NCBI RefSeq assembly: GCF_014356525.2
Contig: NC_052516.1
Span: forward strand, 25,436,070 to 25,500,069
Length of the DNA: 64,000 nucleotides
Source: Nilaparvata lugens
Taxonomy: Eukaryota > Arthropoda > Insecta > Hemiptera > Delphacidae
Direction: 5' to 3'
Shown here: positions 53,885 through 64,000 of the stretch, one piece after another
How positions within the stretch are numbered: the stretch's first letter is position 1
How the letters are laid out: each line of letters opens with the position of its first letter
Translations under genes and position numbers: made by a program
The notes under the pieces: generated by a model
Told to the model about the DNA's origin: nothing
Databases searched by the model: none
Seen by the model: only the letters and a program-made list of their open reading frames with translations

Positions 53885-55060
53885 TTTTCGTTCTGTCTTA
53901 CACTATTTTCTCACTTACATTCTCTCCTTTCCATCTCTTTCTTTCTCTCGGTACACTTGGAGGAATGTGCGATGCTTGCGAAAAGTTGTTCTGACAGTTG
54001 GATGACATGCTCGACGGTTGCTTCTCATCGTTCTCTGTCTCACTTCTTTCTTCTTCTTTATCTGCCTCTCTACTCATCGTTGTCTGTCTCACTTTTCTGT
54101 TCTTCTTCTCATTCTTCTCCCCCTTTCTTGTCATCCCTCTTCTATTCTTCTCCTTGTTTTGTACTTTATTATCTGCCCTTGCTCCTTATGTTACTGTTCT
54201 TTCCCTGGTTTTTCTTGATCGTTCTTCTCCAACACTTTCTTTTCTTCTCATTTAATGTTTTCTCCTACTACTTCTTGCCTTGTCACTCCTAGTTCTTCCT
54301 TGTCTCTTCTTGTTCTTCCTTGTCTCCTCTTATTTCAGTCTCTCCTCCTTCTTTACTATCTCCTCCTCATTGTTCCTTTTCTTCTCGTCTTTCGGCCATT
54401 CTCATTTCCTTCCTTATCTTATTCCTTGCTCAATTCTTTCTTATTCTCTTTTTTTGCACTTCTCTCTCCTTATTCACTTCCTTCGCATTGTGTTTTCTTC
54501 TTCTACACTTCTTCCAAAAGTGCATCCTCCAATACCTATTCCTCTACTTTCTCCTCTTCTTCAGCACTTCTTCATAATCCTCTCCCTTCTCCACCACTTC
54601 TTCATAATCATCCCCCTTCTGCCCCACTTTCTCCTCCTCCTCCTCCACACTCTTACTCCTCCTAATCCTCACTCCTACTTCTCCTCATCCTCATCTTCAT
54701 CCTCTTCCTCTTCTTCCTCCTACCAACAGCTACGTCTCTGCCTTTTTCTCCTTCTCTTCCTTCAGATCCTCCATCTGCACCTCCTCCTTCTCCAACTCCC
54801 CCAACTGCTACAACTCCTTTTCCACCTCCACCTCCTTTACAACCTACTCCTCCACCTCCACCTCCTCCTCAACCTTATCCTGATCCTCCTGCTATTTCTC
54901 CTAATCGTACTCTTCAACTACCAACTGTTACATCTCTACTTTCTCTTCTTTTCTTCCTCCACCTCTACCTCATCCACAACCTCCACCTCCACCACCTCCA
55001 AAACCACCTTTTCAACCTCTCACCAACTCCTAATCCCTCTCACCCTCCCTACACTTCCTC
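53885..55060 (+). repeat. Polypyrimidine tract, about 1.2 kb
   Basis: Strong C+T excess on this strand, moving from CTTTCT-type to TCCTCC/ACCTCC-type simple sequence. All ORFs across it (Leu/Ser/Pro strings on plus, Glu/Lys/Arg on minus) are compositional artefacts. Confidence 0.85.
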
Positions 55061-55189
55061 ACAGTGACAGGTAACACGTTATGCTCAACAACTCAGAGTT
55101 TCGTTTTCACTTTTTTGGTTTCGTTTTAAACTGTATTTTCTCGCCAGCTGTCAAGTGCACGCGCTATGCTATGCTATGCCGTCATATCA

Positions 55190-55285
55190 TCAGTCTTAGA
55201 CTGGAAGGCCGTCTGAACTCCCGTCACCGTTCACGTTAGCCTCATGTGCATCTATTTCGACTTTTCCACCAGCCGACGCTAGGTT
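55190..55285 (+). other. Possible untranslated first exon
   Basis: A GC-richer block ends GGTTCTG|GTGAGT with a near-consensus donor. The ATG at about 55246 meets a stop after 12 codons. It lies just after the polypyrimidine tract. Weak, on donor and composition only. Confidence 0.2.
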
Positions 55286-55389
55286 CTGGTGAGTAAAAAA
55301 GCCGATTTCCTCGGTAAAATCAATAATTTCTAAAATAAGGTTTCCCTTAAGTCAACCACGATAGGTTCAAGAGGAGAAATTATCCAATT

Positions 55390-56960
55390 CTCATCATCAT
55401 CATCTTACGTACAAGGATTAGGTTAATGCCTGTTCCGACTTACAAACAGCTTATTAATATCTATATTTCAATTACAAAATTACGCTATAATTTATACAAG
55501 TAGTGTATTTATTGCCATCTCTTCCGTGGCCTACCAATAGATCTTTTCCCTGCCGGTTTATAGTTCAATATCTGTAGAGGAAGCCTTTCTGCCGGCATTC
55601 TTTCCACATGGTCTTTCCACTGCTTCCGGTATTGTGTGACTTTTTCCAACAAGCTGTAAATTCCTAGCTCTGCTCGGATATCATCGTTTCTGATGTGGTC
55701 CCTTCTATCGCAGCCCTTGGTTCTCCGGAGGAATCGCATCTCCGCCGCCTGCACTCTACTCTCTAGGGGTTTAGTTGTAACCCACGACTCGCTTCCGTAG
55801 AGGAGGACTGGAGCAGCCATTATTCTATAAAATTTCATTATAGTTTCTCTCCGTGCTTGCTTCCCCAAGGTTCTGCTAATATTGCCACATACCACTTGAA
55901 ATTTTCCAATCTTTTTCTCGATATCCAAATCTTCACTATAACTGATGTCGCATCCTAAATATGTATATTTCGACACTTGTTCCAGAACTTTGTTGTCAAT
56001 CACAATTTTTGACCGGGTTGGATGTTTACCTGTGAAAGCCATAATTTTTGTCTTGTCTATTGATATTTTAAAATTGTACTCTTTACAAATTTCGTTAAGA
56101 ACATAAACTGATTTTTGGAGGTCATTTTCACTGTCTTGAATAATCCACAAGTCATCAGCAAACAATAATGCATTCAGGTACTCGTCATTTGTTAGTTTAA
56201 TTCCTAAAGCTACTCTACATTTCCATTTTCTGAAAATGTGGTCCACATAAATATTAAATAAAGTGGGTGATAAGCTGCACCCTTGTCTAACTCCTTGATT
56301 TATAATCATTTCATCTAGTCGATCCTTACCTGTATTGATTACTATTTGCGTTTTATTGTAGAGCGATTTAATCACATTCACCAGGTGTAGAGGGTATCCT
56401 CTCTCTTTAAGAATGTCCCACAAACGGCATCGATTCACTCTGTCAAACGCTTTTTCAAAATCGATGAAAGCCATGTGCGTTTCAAGATTGAACTCTCTTC
56501 TCTATTATTCTTTACACTGAAAAAATGTTGTCTGAGCAAGAACGTCCTTTTCTGAAGCCACTTTGCTCTTCATTTAAAATGGCTTCTGCAATAATTTTCA
56601 CTCTACCATTTATTATTTTAGAATAGATTTTGTACCCAACATTTAGTAAACTGATTCCCCTATAATTTTTGCAATTATTTCGCTTTCCTTTTTTGGAAAG
56701 AGAGATTACTTTGTCTTTTTCCATTCTGCCGGGATTTCACATCTTTTCCAACACTTGTTCAACAGGTGCAAAAACCTCAGCTCTAAAAACAAACCACCAT
56801 ATTTAAAGAGTTCTCCATTCAGTCCATCCAAGCCAGCAGCTTTTCGGTTTTTAATGCTCTGCAATGCTTGAAGCAGTTCTTCCCTTGTTATGAGGTCCAC
56901 AGAATTGTTTGCAAGCGGATCTGAAGGAGCAGTGTTCGGGACATTTTCAGAAAACCATAA
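55390..56960 (-). pseudogene. LINE fragment with RT core (RTE-like), frame-disrupted
   Basis: Minus-strand reading from about 56950: KNRKAAGLDGLNGELFKYGG, then NYRGISLLNVGYKIYSKII and QSGFRKGRSCSDNIF, a stop and frame change near 56500, then AFIDFEKAFDRVNR (motif A), NQGVRQGCSLSPTLFNIYVD (motif B) and ALLFADDLWI (motif C, FADD). The C-terminal ETIMKFYRIMAAPVLLYGSE and KRSIGRPRKRWQ end at the stop at 55509. The short 3' UTR ends in a (GAT)n tail at about 55393-55404. The endonuclease part is missing and frame changes also occur near 56710, so it is 5'-truncated and inactive. Sister fragments: 57712-57990 and 61725-62180. Confidence 0.85.
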
Positions 56961-56984
56961 CTCTTTATAATGACTTATCCAATT

Positions 56985-57565
56985 CTTTTGAAGAAATATC
57001 AGTTACTACAACAAGGGTTCCCTCAAATCAAGCTGGATTGGTTCTAGTTGGTAGAATTAAATAGTTTGATGGAATGTGAGCTGACTTTCCTATAGTGAGG
57101 TACATGTTATGATGGTGGTGTTTGATTAGCAATGGTATAGCTTTCCTTGTCTATCATTCAACAAAGCTGATAGCGCTATCTCTTTCTCACTTTGCTCTGT
57201 TGCCAGATCGTCTTCTAACAATGTAGAATCAACAATTAATTAACAAAATATTTAATCTTAACTTTGGAAATTCATTATGAAATTATTAAAAAATATAATG
57301 TTTTGTTTGATAAAATATAATTTATTATTTTAAACGAGAATTAACCGTTAATATTACATCAATAAACCTGTATCAGCTACTGTATATATAAGGCATTGAC
57401 AAAACAGAGGTTCGGCAACGTTTTTCCCCTCACTTTAGAGAAGAAATCATCCAATTATTTTGAAGAAATATTAGTTACAATAAGGGTTCCCCTATAATCA
57501 AGATCGAATGGTTCTAGTTGGTAGAAATAATTAGTTTAAAGGGATGTGAGCCGACTTTCCTAGCG
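56985..57565. repeat. Direct repeat of about 110 bp, two copies 470 bp apart
   Basis: TTTTGAAGAAATAT(C/T)AGTTAC, AAGGGTTCCC, GGTTCTAGTTGGTAGAA and GTGAGC(T/C)GACTTTCCTA occur at 56985-57095 and 57455-57565. Between them is the inverse copy of the 6955-7400 repeat. Confidence 0.75.
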
Positions 57566-57711
57566 AACTCATATTTTTTATGAGGCTTCTGACCACGAGA
57601 CGATTATTATCTGTTAGGAATCAGATCTAAAATTAATCAAAACCTTGTTTAATTGTTTGCTTTTCAATGAGTTTCTGGAGATAGAATACTAATAAGTATT
57701 ATCCTAATTAT

Positions 57712-57990
57712 CTCTTCTTCTTACAATCAAGGATTAGGCTATAGCCTGTTCCTACTCACATTCAGCTGCTATTTACGATTTGTTATGTGTACTAATATTA
57801 TATTTCAATATCCTATTCTATGGCCAATATGAAATGAATATTATTGCCATTTTTTGCGTGGTCTGCCAACCTCTCTCTTGCCTACTGGCTGGTAATTGAA
57901 AATTTCTAAAGGAAACTTCTCAGCAGGCATTCTTTTGGCATGCTCCTTCCATTTATGACGATACTGCGTCACTCTCTCATTCAGACTGTT
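57712..57990 (-). pseudogene. LINE 3' fragment, sister of 55390-56960
   Basis: Minus-strand reading NERVTQYRHKWKEHAKRMPA and FNYQPVGKREVGRPRKKWQ plus stop, then a 3' UTR sharing CAAGGATTAGG and CCTGTTCC(G/T)AC with the 55-kb copy, ending TTCTTCTT. Heavily 5'-truncated. Confidence 0.75.
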
Positions 57991-58763
57991 CTATATGATT
58001 GATTATTCTATTATCAATCCTCAAATCTATAATCCCTATATCTCTAAATAAATCTTCATATCCTAAACCTATCCTCAAACTCCAGTTGATTAAACTGATT
58101 AATCCATTTTGGCAGCTCATTAAACTGGCTGACTTCAATCGTTCAAATGTAAAATTATATATTGTGAGAAATCATTCTCTTGTCATTGTATTAAAGATGA
58201 TGGTTCCTTGATCCATTCCGAGCTGCGATGTATTAACACACTCTTTTCTATGTATTTCACACGACATGCAGTTAATGTATTTCATTCTGGTCGACACTGT
58301 TGAAAATGATCGCGAGACGGTCGAAAGTAGTCTACTACAGTCAGTAATAAAAAGAATTTGATTATTTACTTAAATAATATTCGACTACATGTCTCGTGAA
58401 AAACATAGAAAAAAGTGTGTGATTGTATTTTCATTATATTGATTGGCATTGTAATGCCATAGATTGCCATTGTATTGTATTATCATGTATTCAAGATATT
58501 AGAGCAATGTATTGTCATTCTAATGCGTTATCATACCCATTGTATTGTGATATTAGGCCTATGCATTTTGATTATGTAATGCATTATCATTTACTGTATT
58601 GATATATCAGAACTATCTCATTAATTTTCCATTCATTCTCATGTATAGGGATAACTATCTCTTGAATTCTCAAAATACTTATCGAACGACCTTTGTACAT
58701 CTCACTCAATAACTCCCTCTCCATCCACCAATCCCCGGCTAGAAGAGTGAAGTTTGAGCGAAC
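57991..58763. other. Gene-free stretch
   Basis: 58430-58610 has an irregular repeat of ATTGTATTGTNATTATCAT type. No exon before 58764. Confidence 0.45.
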
Positions 58764-58991
58764 ATGCAACCAGATCGTAAAACCGCCAAGGTGCTGAGAA
58801 CTGCCGAATTCGCGCCCCAACTTGATTTAAAGTACTGCAAATTTAACGGGGCGAAAAAAATCTATAAAATCGACACCACTCTATCGTCTGATAGTGTTGA
58901 AATTCGTCGGGTTTCGCAAGGGTGGGTTGGGTGGTTCTATTCTGGTGTCTATCAAAGTCTTGTACTTTCTATCAGTTTGATGTTCGGCGTC
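58764..58991 (+). CDS. Small ORF / candidate first exon, unknown
   Basis: ATG at 58764 opens MQPDRKTAKVLRTAEFAPQL, then KYCKFNGAKKIYKIDTTLSS and VEIRRVSQG in a GC-richer patch (GCG, CGG and CGC codons). Possible donors are CAAGG|GTGGGT (phase 2, at about 58921) and TTCTG|GTGTCT (phase 1, at about 58945); without splicing the frame ends at 58994. The first 50 codons have a balanced composition, and beyond them the sequence is hydrophobic and less convincing. Function unknown. Confidence 0.3.
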
Positions 58992-59063
58992 TAGTGGACT
59001 GCATGTTTTACTAGATTATTTGAATAGGAATTTGTTGTATCTGTTCGAAAGAATTCTGGCAGG

Positions 59064-59082
59064 ATGTCTGTTGAAGAAGAAG
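59064..59082 (+). other. Possible very short ATG exon
   Basis: CAGGATGTCTG opens MSVEEE and exits GAAG|GTGGGT in phase 1. It is short enough to be chance, and is recorded because of the phase agreement. Confidence 0.15.
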
Positions 59083-59254
59083 GTGGGTAATTTATGGATA
59101 GTTAGGAAAGCCTCAGAAAACATTCTGATATTCATCAAAATGCTTGATATGTGTTGTTGAATTTCTTCTTCGTTTTTTTTTTTTTTTTTTTTGCTAGTTG
59201 AGTTGACCGCGTACCTTACTGATATAGAGAAGTTTAGAAGTTTATAGTATAACA

Positions 59255-59420
59255 TCTTATCGACCGAACGCAGTGAGGTCTATGTTTTAACTCTGATTTT
59301 CTCTCCTCTGTATGTATGTAACGCATTCACAGCCAAACGCGTTGATAGAATTCTATGAGATTTGGCAGGAATATTCCTTCTTTAACTGCGCGTCGATGTA
59401 TACACAAGGTTTTTTAAATT
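59255..59420 (+). repeat. Probable interspersed repeat segment
   Basis: CGACCGAACGCAGTGAGGTC, GTAACGCATTCACAGCC, GAATTCTATGAGATTTGGCA and TGCGCGTCGATGTATACAC form a GC-balanced block unlike its flanks, of the kind seen in high-copy elements. I have no second copy in this window. Confidence 0.3.
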
Positions 59421-61459
59421 TTGAATTTTAAGTATAATTATGAAAGGAAAAGGAGTTTGCTCCATACTCCGATATCACTATAATATAATCATCTACTCTG
59501 AATATAGGATTGATCAGACTATAGAATTATTCATAATCAATCAGCTGACAAGTGGATTATCCATTGCACGCGATACACAGATGTCTGGAGAAACCGGTGA
59601 ACAAGTGACACCAGATACTTGTAGATGAGAAAACTGCGTGAGGTCTTTTGTTAACAGAATTAGCCTACTTGTATTATAAAGAAGCACAAAGTAGAAGGAA
59701 TTCTGCTTTTACTAATTCTACTCTTTCTTCTCTGTGAAAGAAGTTATATTAGAAATTTACTAACCTCTTTATGGGAAGTTATTATAGAAGTTTGAAAGAG
59801 TGCGTCTAAAGGCAAACTCACTCAGCAGTAGACGGACGTATGAAGACAAACGGAGGGAAGATCTCTCTGAATGTTGCAACACACACAGACGTAATCCTGC
59901 ATATGTATGCATGCAGACATTTGATTTTTACTCCGTCATAGAAAACATACCCTATAAATATGCTACAGTACATATAAATAATTTAGCTAACTATAACTAC
60001 GTATTAGGATCATGATAGAAATTCGTATTATCTTCATAAATTGTGTAATATTTTTGTTGAAAAGTAATCTTTTGTTGAATTTTGATAACTTATTGATTTG
60101 AAAGTGTTTTTGAAATATAACTTATTACAGGTGTAATCACTAATCCACTCTAATTAAATTTAAGCATAGAATTCCAAGACAAGTAACAACATTTATTCGC
60201 GTTATTCACTGATAGGCCTAGGCTAGGTGTTACAGTCAATAAAATATTGTATTGATGCTAATACTCTGACGAGTATTCGATACATAGATTTCAATAGTAA
60301 ATATAAATTTGGAAGAAAAATAGCACAAGGACTACCTTATTATTTTATCTACCAATGTTAATTACATCAGTGTCATTTGCGTTGCAGATAATTAAAAAAA
60401 GTGTAACGAAAAAGTTTTGATACTTTCTGATTGGGGTTTCTTATAGTAAAAATGTTGCCATACAGCTGCCCAGAATGAAAAACACCGAAGTTGTCCCACA
60501 AAGATTCCCAATTTGAGAATTAAAGATCAAAATAACGAGGAACTTATTTTGATAATAATTATTGTAAAATCAAATCTCTAGAAAACAAAAATACATTAAA
60601 TAACTAAAAAAAAATGTAATTTTTATTGGGACTGGCCACTTATATGATTAACTCATTAACACAGTGTAACAATGTAGGCTACCTAAAATACAGGTATTCT
60701 AGGATCTTGCATTATAATATGGTGAACTGAATTGAATGAAACAATACGTTAAATTTTCTCACTTTCTCTCCCAATCATTCTAAATAATATTATAAATGAT
60801 CATAAGTAAAAGCCTTAAGAATTCTCAATTGTGGTTTCTTAATTAATTATTCATAATTTCCGGCTTACGATGTTCACGTGAAATTTTGACTTTTTTAAAG
60901 AAATTTTGACATTTGTCAGTTGTAATGGGTTGTGGAATCAAAATGCCAGAATGAATGGGAATCGAAAAAATGACTAGATCAAGTTTCGACCATTCAGACC
61001 ACTAGGATTTAGGCTCGCAAAGTTTTAATTGTATTTTAATGAAGATTTGAACAGATTTATTGAACTCTCAAGGTCAATTGTTTGGAATAATTGGCCGATT
61101 AGCGTAACAAGATGAAGGCTAATTTCTTCTTGTTCCTATTATTTGAAGAGTTGAAGATTGCATGCAAAGCAGAGAGCTGGAAACTTAAACCACTAGATTG
61201 TTCAAACAACTTTGATGCTCTGCAAGTCATGTCTTTGCAACTCACGAAATTCAATCAAAACTTGACGTGAAATTCAATCAGCATGAAACTCGCTCGAGAC
61301 TTGAGTAATTCTTCTCATAAACTAGATCCATCTATTTCAGTACAGCTTTGACCCCTGACAGAATCATCAATCCTCAATCTGAATTTATTCATTCTAATCC
61401 CATTATTTTTTTACAAAATTTCAAATTCTAATAATTAATCATACAATAATAATAATACT
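59421..61459. other. Gene-free stretch
   Basis: Short ORFs at 59440 and 59800 have no splice context or recognisable domain. No repeats with clear ends. Confidence 0.4.
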
Positions 61460-61580
61460 GAGGGTGATTCCCACATAAGCTCATAGGCTTGTGCGTGGGT
61501 AATGAGTGAGAGGGATGATGATTAGAGATGACGACTACTTTTTAGGTAGTCGGGACCGACGACTTATAGTCTCCTCCGAA
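61460..61580 (-). mobile_element. SINE family B, copy 4
   Basis: Reverse copy: on the minus strand GTCGGTCCCGACTACC, CATTACCCACGCACAAGCC and CTTATGTGGGAATCACCCTC, then an (ATT)n-like tail. Confidence 0.65.
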
Positions 61581-61724
61581 AGACGGGAAACAACCTACAA
61601 CCTTCATACAATATTATTTAGAGATTTCTACAAAAGATGTGCAAAAGAATAGGATAGAATAACTTTATCCATGTAGAATTACAATAGTCAAATAATTTCA
61701 AATAATGTCCATTAATTGGTCATC

Positions 61725-62180
61725 ATCATCATCATCATCTTCACTACTGGGATTAGGTTTATTGATTAACCTGTTCCGGTACCCATCTCTTTCTTGTTCT
61801 ACCTACATCTCTTTTTCCAGTAGGTCTATAGATTTGGACTTCAAGGGGCATTCTTCCAGGTGGCATTCTATCCAAATGACTGCACCAGTTGCGTCTATTT
61901 TGTATGATTCTTTCATGCAGAGGAGCAACCGATAAAACCTTCCTTATATCAGTATTTCTGATTCTGTCAACTCTAGTGCAGCCAAATACACTCCTTAGAA
62001 ACCTCATTTCTGCAGCTTGAATTCGACTGTCCATTCTACTTGTGAGAATCCAATTCTCACTTCCATATAGGAAAGTCGGAACTGCAATAGTATTATAAAA
62101 CTTTAGTCTCGTTTCTTGTCGTGTTTTATTTTTGAGGTTTCTATGTATAGTGCCAAATATTTTCTGGAACTTCCATCAAT
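61725..62180 (-). pseudogene. LINE C-terminal fragment
   Basis: Minus-strand reading LKFYNTIAVPTFLYGSENWI, RIQAAEMRFLRSVFGCTRVD, RIRNTDIRK and KRDVGRTRKRW, then a (GAT)n tail at about 61728-61740. Same family type as 55390-56960 but clearly diverged. The RT core is missing. Confidence 0.8.
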
Positions 62181-63369
62181 TGGTACCTATTTTAATCATG
62201 ATGGAAGTAATACACTACAACAAAAGAAAATGAAAATTGGAGAATAAAACTTGAAAAAAGTGGTGATTAGAGTTGTGAAAAAATGGATTAGTATGATCTA
62301 TTTAATATTATTTTTTTTTTCAAATTTGAGTTCCAATAATACATCACACAATAGAATTCCTAGGTCCGAATTAATCATGCAAAATAATACAGTTGTTGAG
62401 CCCAAAAACTCGAGGAACCAATCACGAAGAAGACCAAGTTGAAGCCACGTCTACAGAATCACATGACCTCTATCCCTCCCTCTTCTCTCTCTGGCTTATT
62501 TTCTTCTGATTGGTCGACAGTGTGACTGCCCTGTTTCTAATTCTTGTCGGTAGATGGCAGCGGGTACCGGGTGATGAATAAACTAATAATTTCGTCGGTG
62601 GATGAAGTCGTAAAAGAGTGGAATGTTTTTATACTTTATACAAGTATTTTGATAAGGGCTTCTTGGAATTTTAATCACTAGATTATAGCTAACTATAGGG
62701 GAATTACTAGTACCCTTCTCCTATTTCATTTTAGACAGGACTTGTTTCGGCTAAACTTGTCATTATCAAGTATTCTTGTTCAATAGATTTGATTATTAGA
62801 AGTATTCTTTTATAATCTAATTCATGTTGTTTCTACTATTTTAGGGAAAAAGTAACCATTATTATTAGTTTCAGATTTCCAGAGAAGCGAATACAGGCAA
62901 CTATCATTTTTTAACAAATCGATTTTTGGATAATGTTGAAATTTAATCATTCAGAATTACACAACTTACAGAAAAGTACCACAGGCTTATAAGCCCAAAA
63001 AGGCTCCAATTCTAATTTCAATTCCAACAGTCCAAATGTAGCTAGGTACTGTTAATTATATTGAGGCATTGGAATCTCACCTAGATTAATTGACGTGAAC
63101 CAGTTTTACGCGTTTCCCATATAACCGAAAACTATTTTTGGATGAGGAAGTTTTCGAATTTTCGAAAGCTTCTCTTGAACAAATGATCAAATTTGTTCAA
63201 TGAATAAACAAATAGCCTGATTTGGCTGTTTTATTTTCGGCTATTTTAATACTTGGCTACTATTTCAACAACTTCTAATTTTCCTCACTTTATATTGAAA
63301 AAGTCATTGTACCAAACAAACAGAACATAGCACCAGAAAACATCTCAGATCTTTATTCTTCGTTATTCT
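62181..63369. other. Gene-free stretch
   Basis: A short ORF at 62251-62442 has no splice context. 63370-63402 on the minus strand matches the AATAAAG-containing LINE end found at 33057. Confidence 0.4.
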
Positions 63370-63402
63370 CTGTTCTTTATTGATTCATACAATAATTGCA
63401 TC

Positions 63403-64000
63403 ATCAAAAGGTAACCCGGAAGAACTGTCAAACTTCAGACCCATATCTATAATACCGACATTCTCGATATCTAGTCGATAATGTTTACCCAGCTCTCTAC
63501 CTATTTTGAGGAGAATCTGCTTTTCACAAGAGATCAATTTGGATTTCGCAAAGGAAGATCTACTACAGGCGCCGTTCAGTCCCTGATTGATTCTATACTC
63601 AGGGCAATGGAGAACAATCATTCAGTCGCCATGACCCTTTGCGACCTAACCAAAGCATTTGATTGTGTCTCCCATGATATATTGCTTGGAAAACTTTGAG
63701 ATATGGTGTTGGTGGAGCCGTCCTGAGAACAATGCAGGATTACCTTTCTGGATGTACCCAGGTGGTTACTCTGGATGGAGCCACATCTGAGGCACTACAA
63801 GTGAACCATGGAGTTCCCCAAGGATCTATTCTGGGCCCTCTTATTTTCCTGATCCTCATAAACGATCTCAGCATGGATGGAAAAGCATTATTGTTTGCGG
63901 ATGACACCACAGGATGAGGATCCCCAATTGGCCATCCTCAGGTCTGCCCAGCTGCCTGAAGAGGCCAGTTCGTGGTTTAGAGCAAATAGTCTGTGCATGA
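63403..64000 (+). pseudogene. LINE RT fragment running off the window end
   Basis: Plus-strand reading NPEELSNFRPISIIPTF, a frame change, DQFGFRKGRSTTGAVQSLID, MTLCDLTKAFDCVSHDILLG (motif A), a frame change at about 63698, VNHGVPQGSILGPLIFLILI (motif B) and LLFADDTTG (motif C), another frame change near 63915, then SSWFRANSL. It is of CR1/Jockey type. At least three frame breaks in 600 bp mark it as dead. Confidence 0.8.

Noticed and set aside
53837..55074. Five overlapping Leu/Ser/Pro-rich ORFs up to 264 codons
   Set aside because: Same reason: simple C/T-rich sequence lacks stops in several frames.
62251..62442. Small ORF with hydrophobic start resembling a signal peptide
   Set aside because: The hydrophobic run is a poly-T stretch; no donor or acceptor and no family resemblance.

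Overview
The window looks like nuclear DNA of an insect, most likely a hemipteran (a planthopper-like genome is my guess). It is AT-rich and carries spliced coding exons, several insect-type LINEs, tRNA-derived SINEs, many foldback/MITE elements and many copies of the palindrome TAGGCCTA. There are no bacterial operons, CRISPR arrays or functional tRNA/rRNA genes that I can see. The species call is inference; no database search was possible.

Layout: (1) 1-8008, plus strand: part of a protein-coding gene. A long Arg/Ser/Lys/Gln-rich low-complexity exon has nine 72-bp tandem units, a 21-bp Tyr-Pro-Gln repeat block and a 381-bp internal duplication. A decayed stretch follows, then an exon end with a donor at 3585 and a further exon at 7842-8008. 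(2) 10742-16756: a TTAA-flanked terminal-inverted-repeat element (piggyBac-like ends) carrying a nearly full-length minus-strand LINE whose ORF1 has an SGNH-hydrolase-like domain and whose ORF2 is endonuclease-RT. (3) 18809-19606: six tandem units of about 140 bp, interrupted by a foldback element with a perfect 17-bp target duplication. (4) About 19990-26710: the most interesting object, a minus-strand LINE with a gag-like zinc-knuckle ORF1, a middle ORF carrying an RNA-virus-type superfamily 1 helicase, and an endonuclease-RT ORF. Both ORF junctions are exact 14-nt start/stop overlaps, and the 3' end has a 10-bp hairpin before an (ATT)n tail. (5) 29.7-59.1 kb: several short plus-strand ATG exons that all end in a splice donor in phase 1, as expected for alternative first exons of a large gene whose common exons lie beyond the window. 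(6) 44-64 kb: truncated LINE remnants, SINE copies, MITEs, tandem duplications and a 1.2-kb polypyrimidine tract, ending in a plus-strand RT fragment that runs off the edge.

Most of the sequence is therefore introns or intergenic DNA filled with nested transposable elements. The host genes seen are fragments: the 3' part of one gene of unknown function on the left, and probably the 5' promoter/first-exon region of another on the right.
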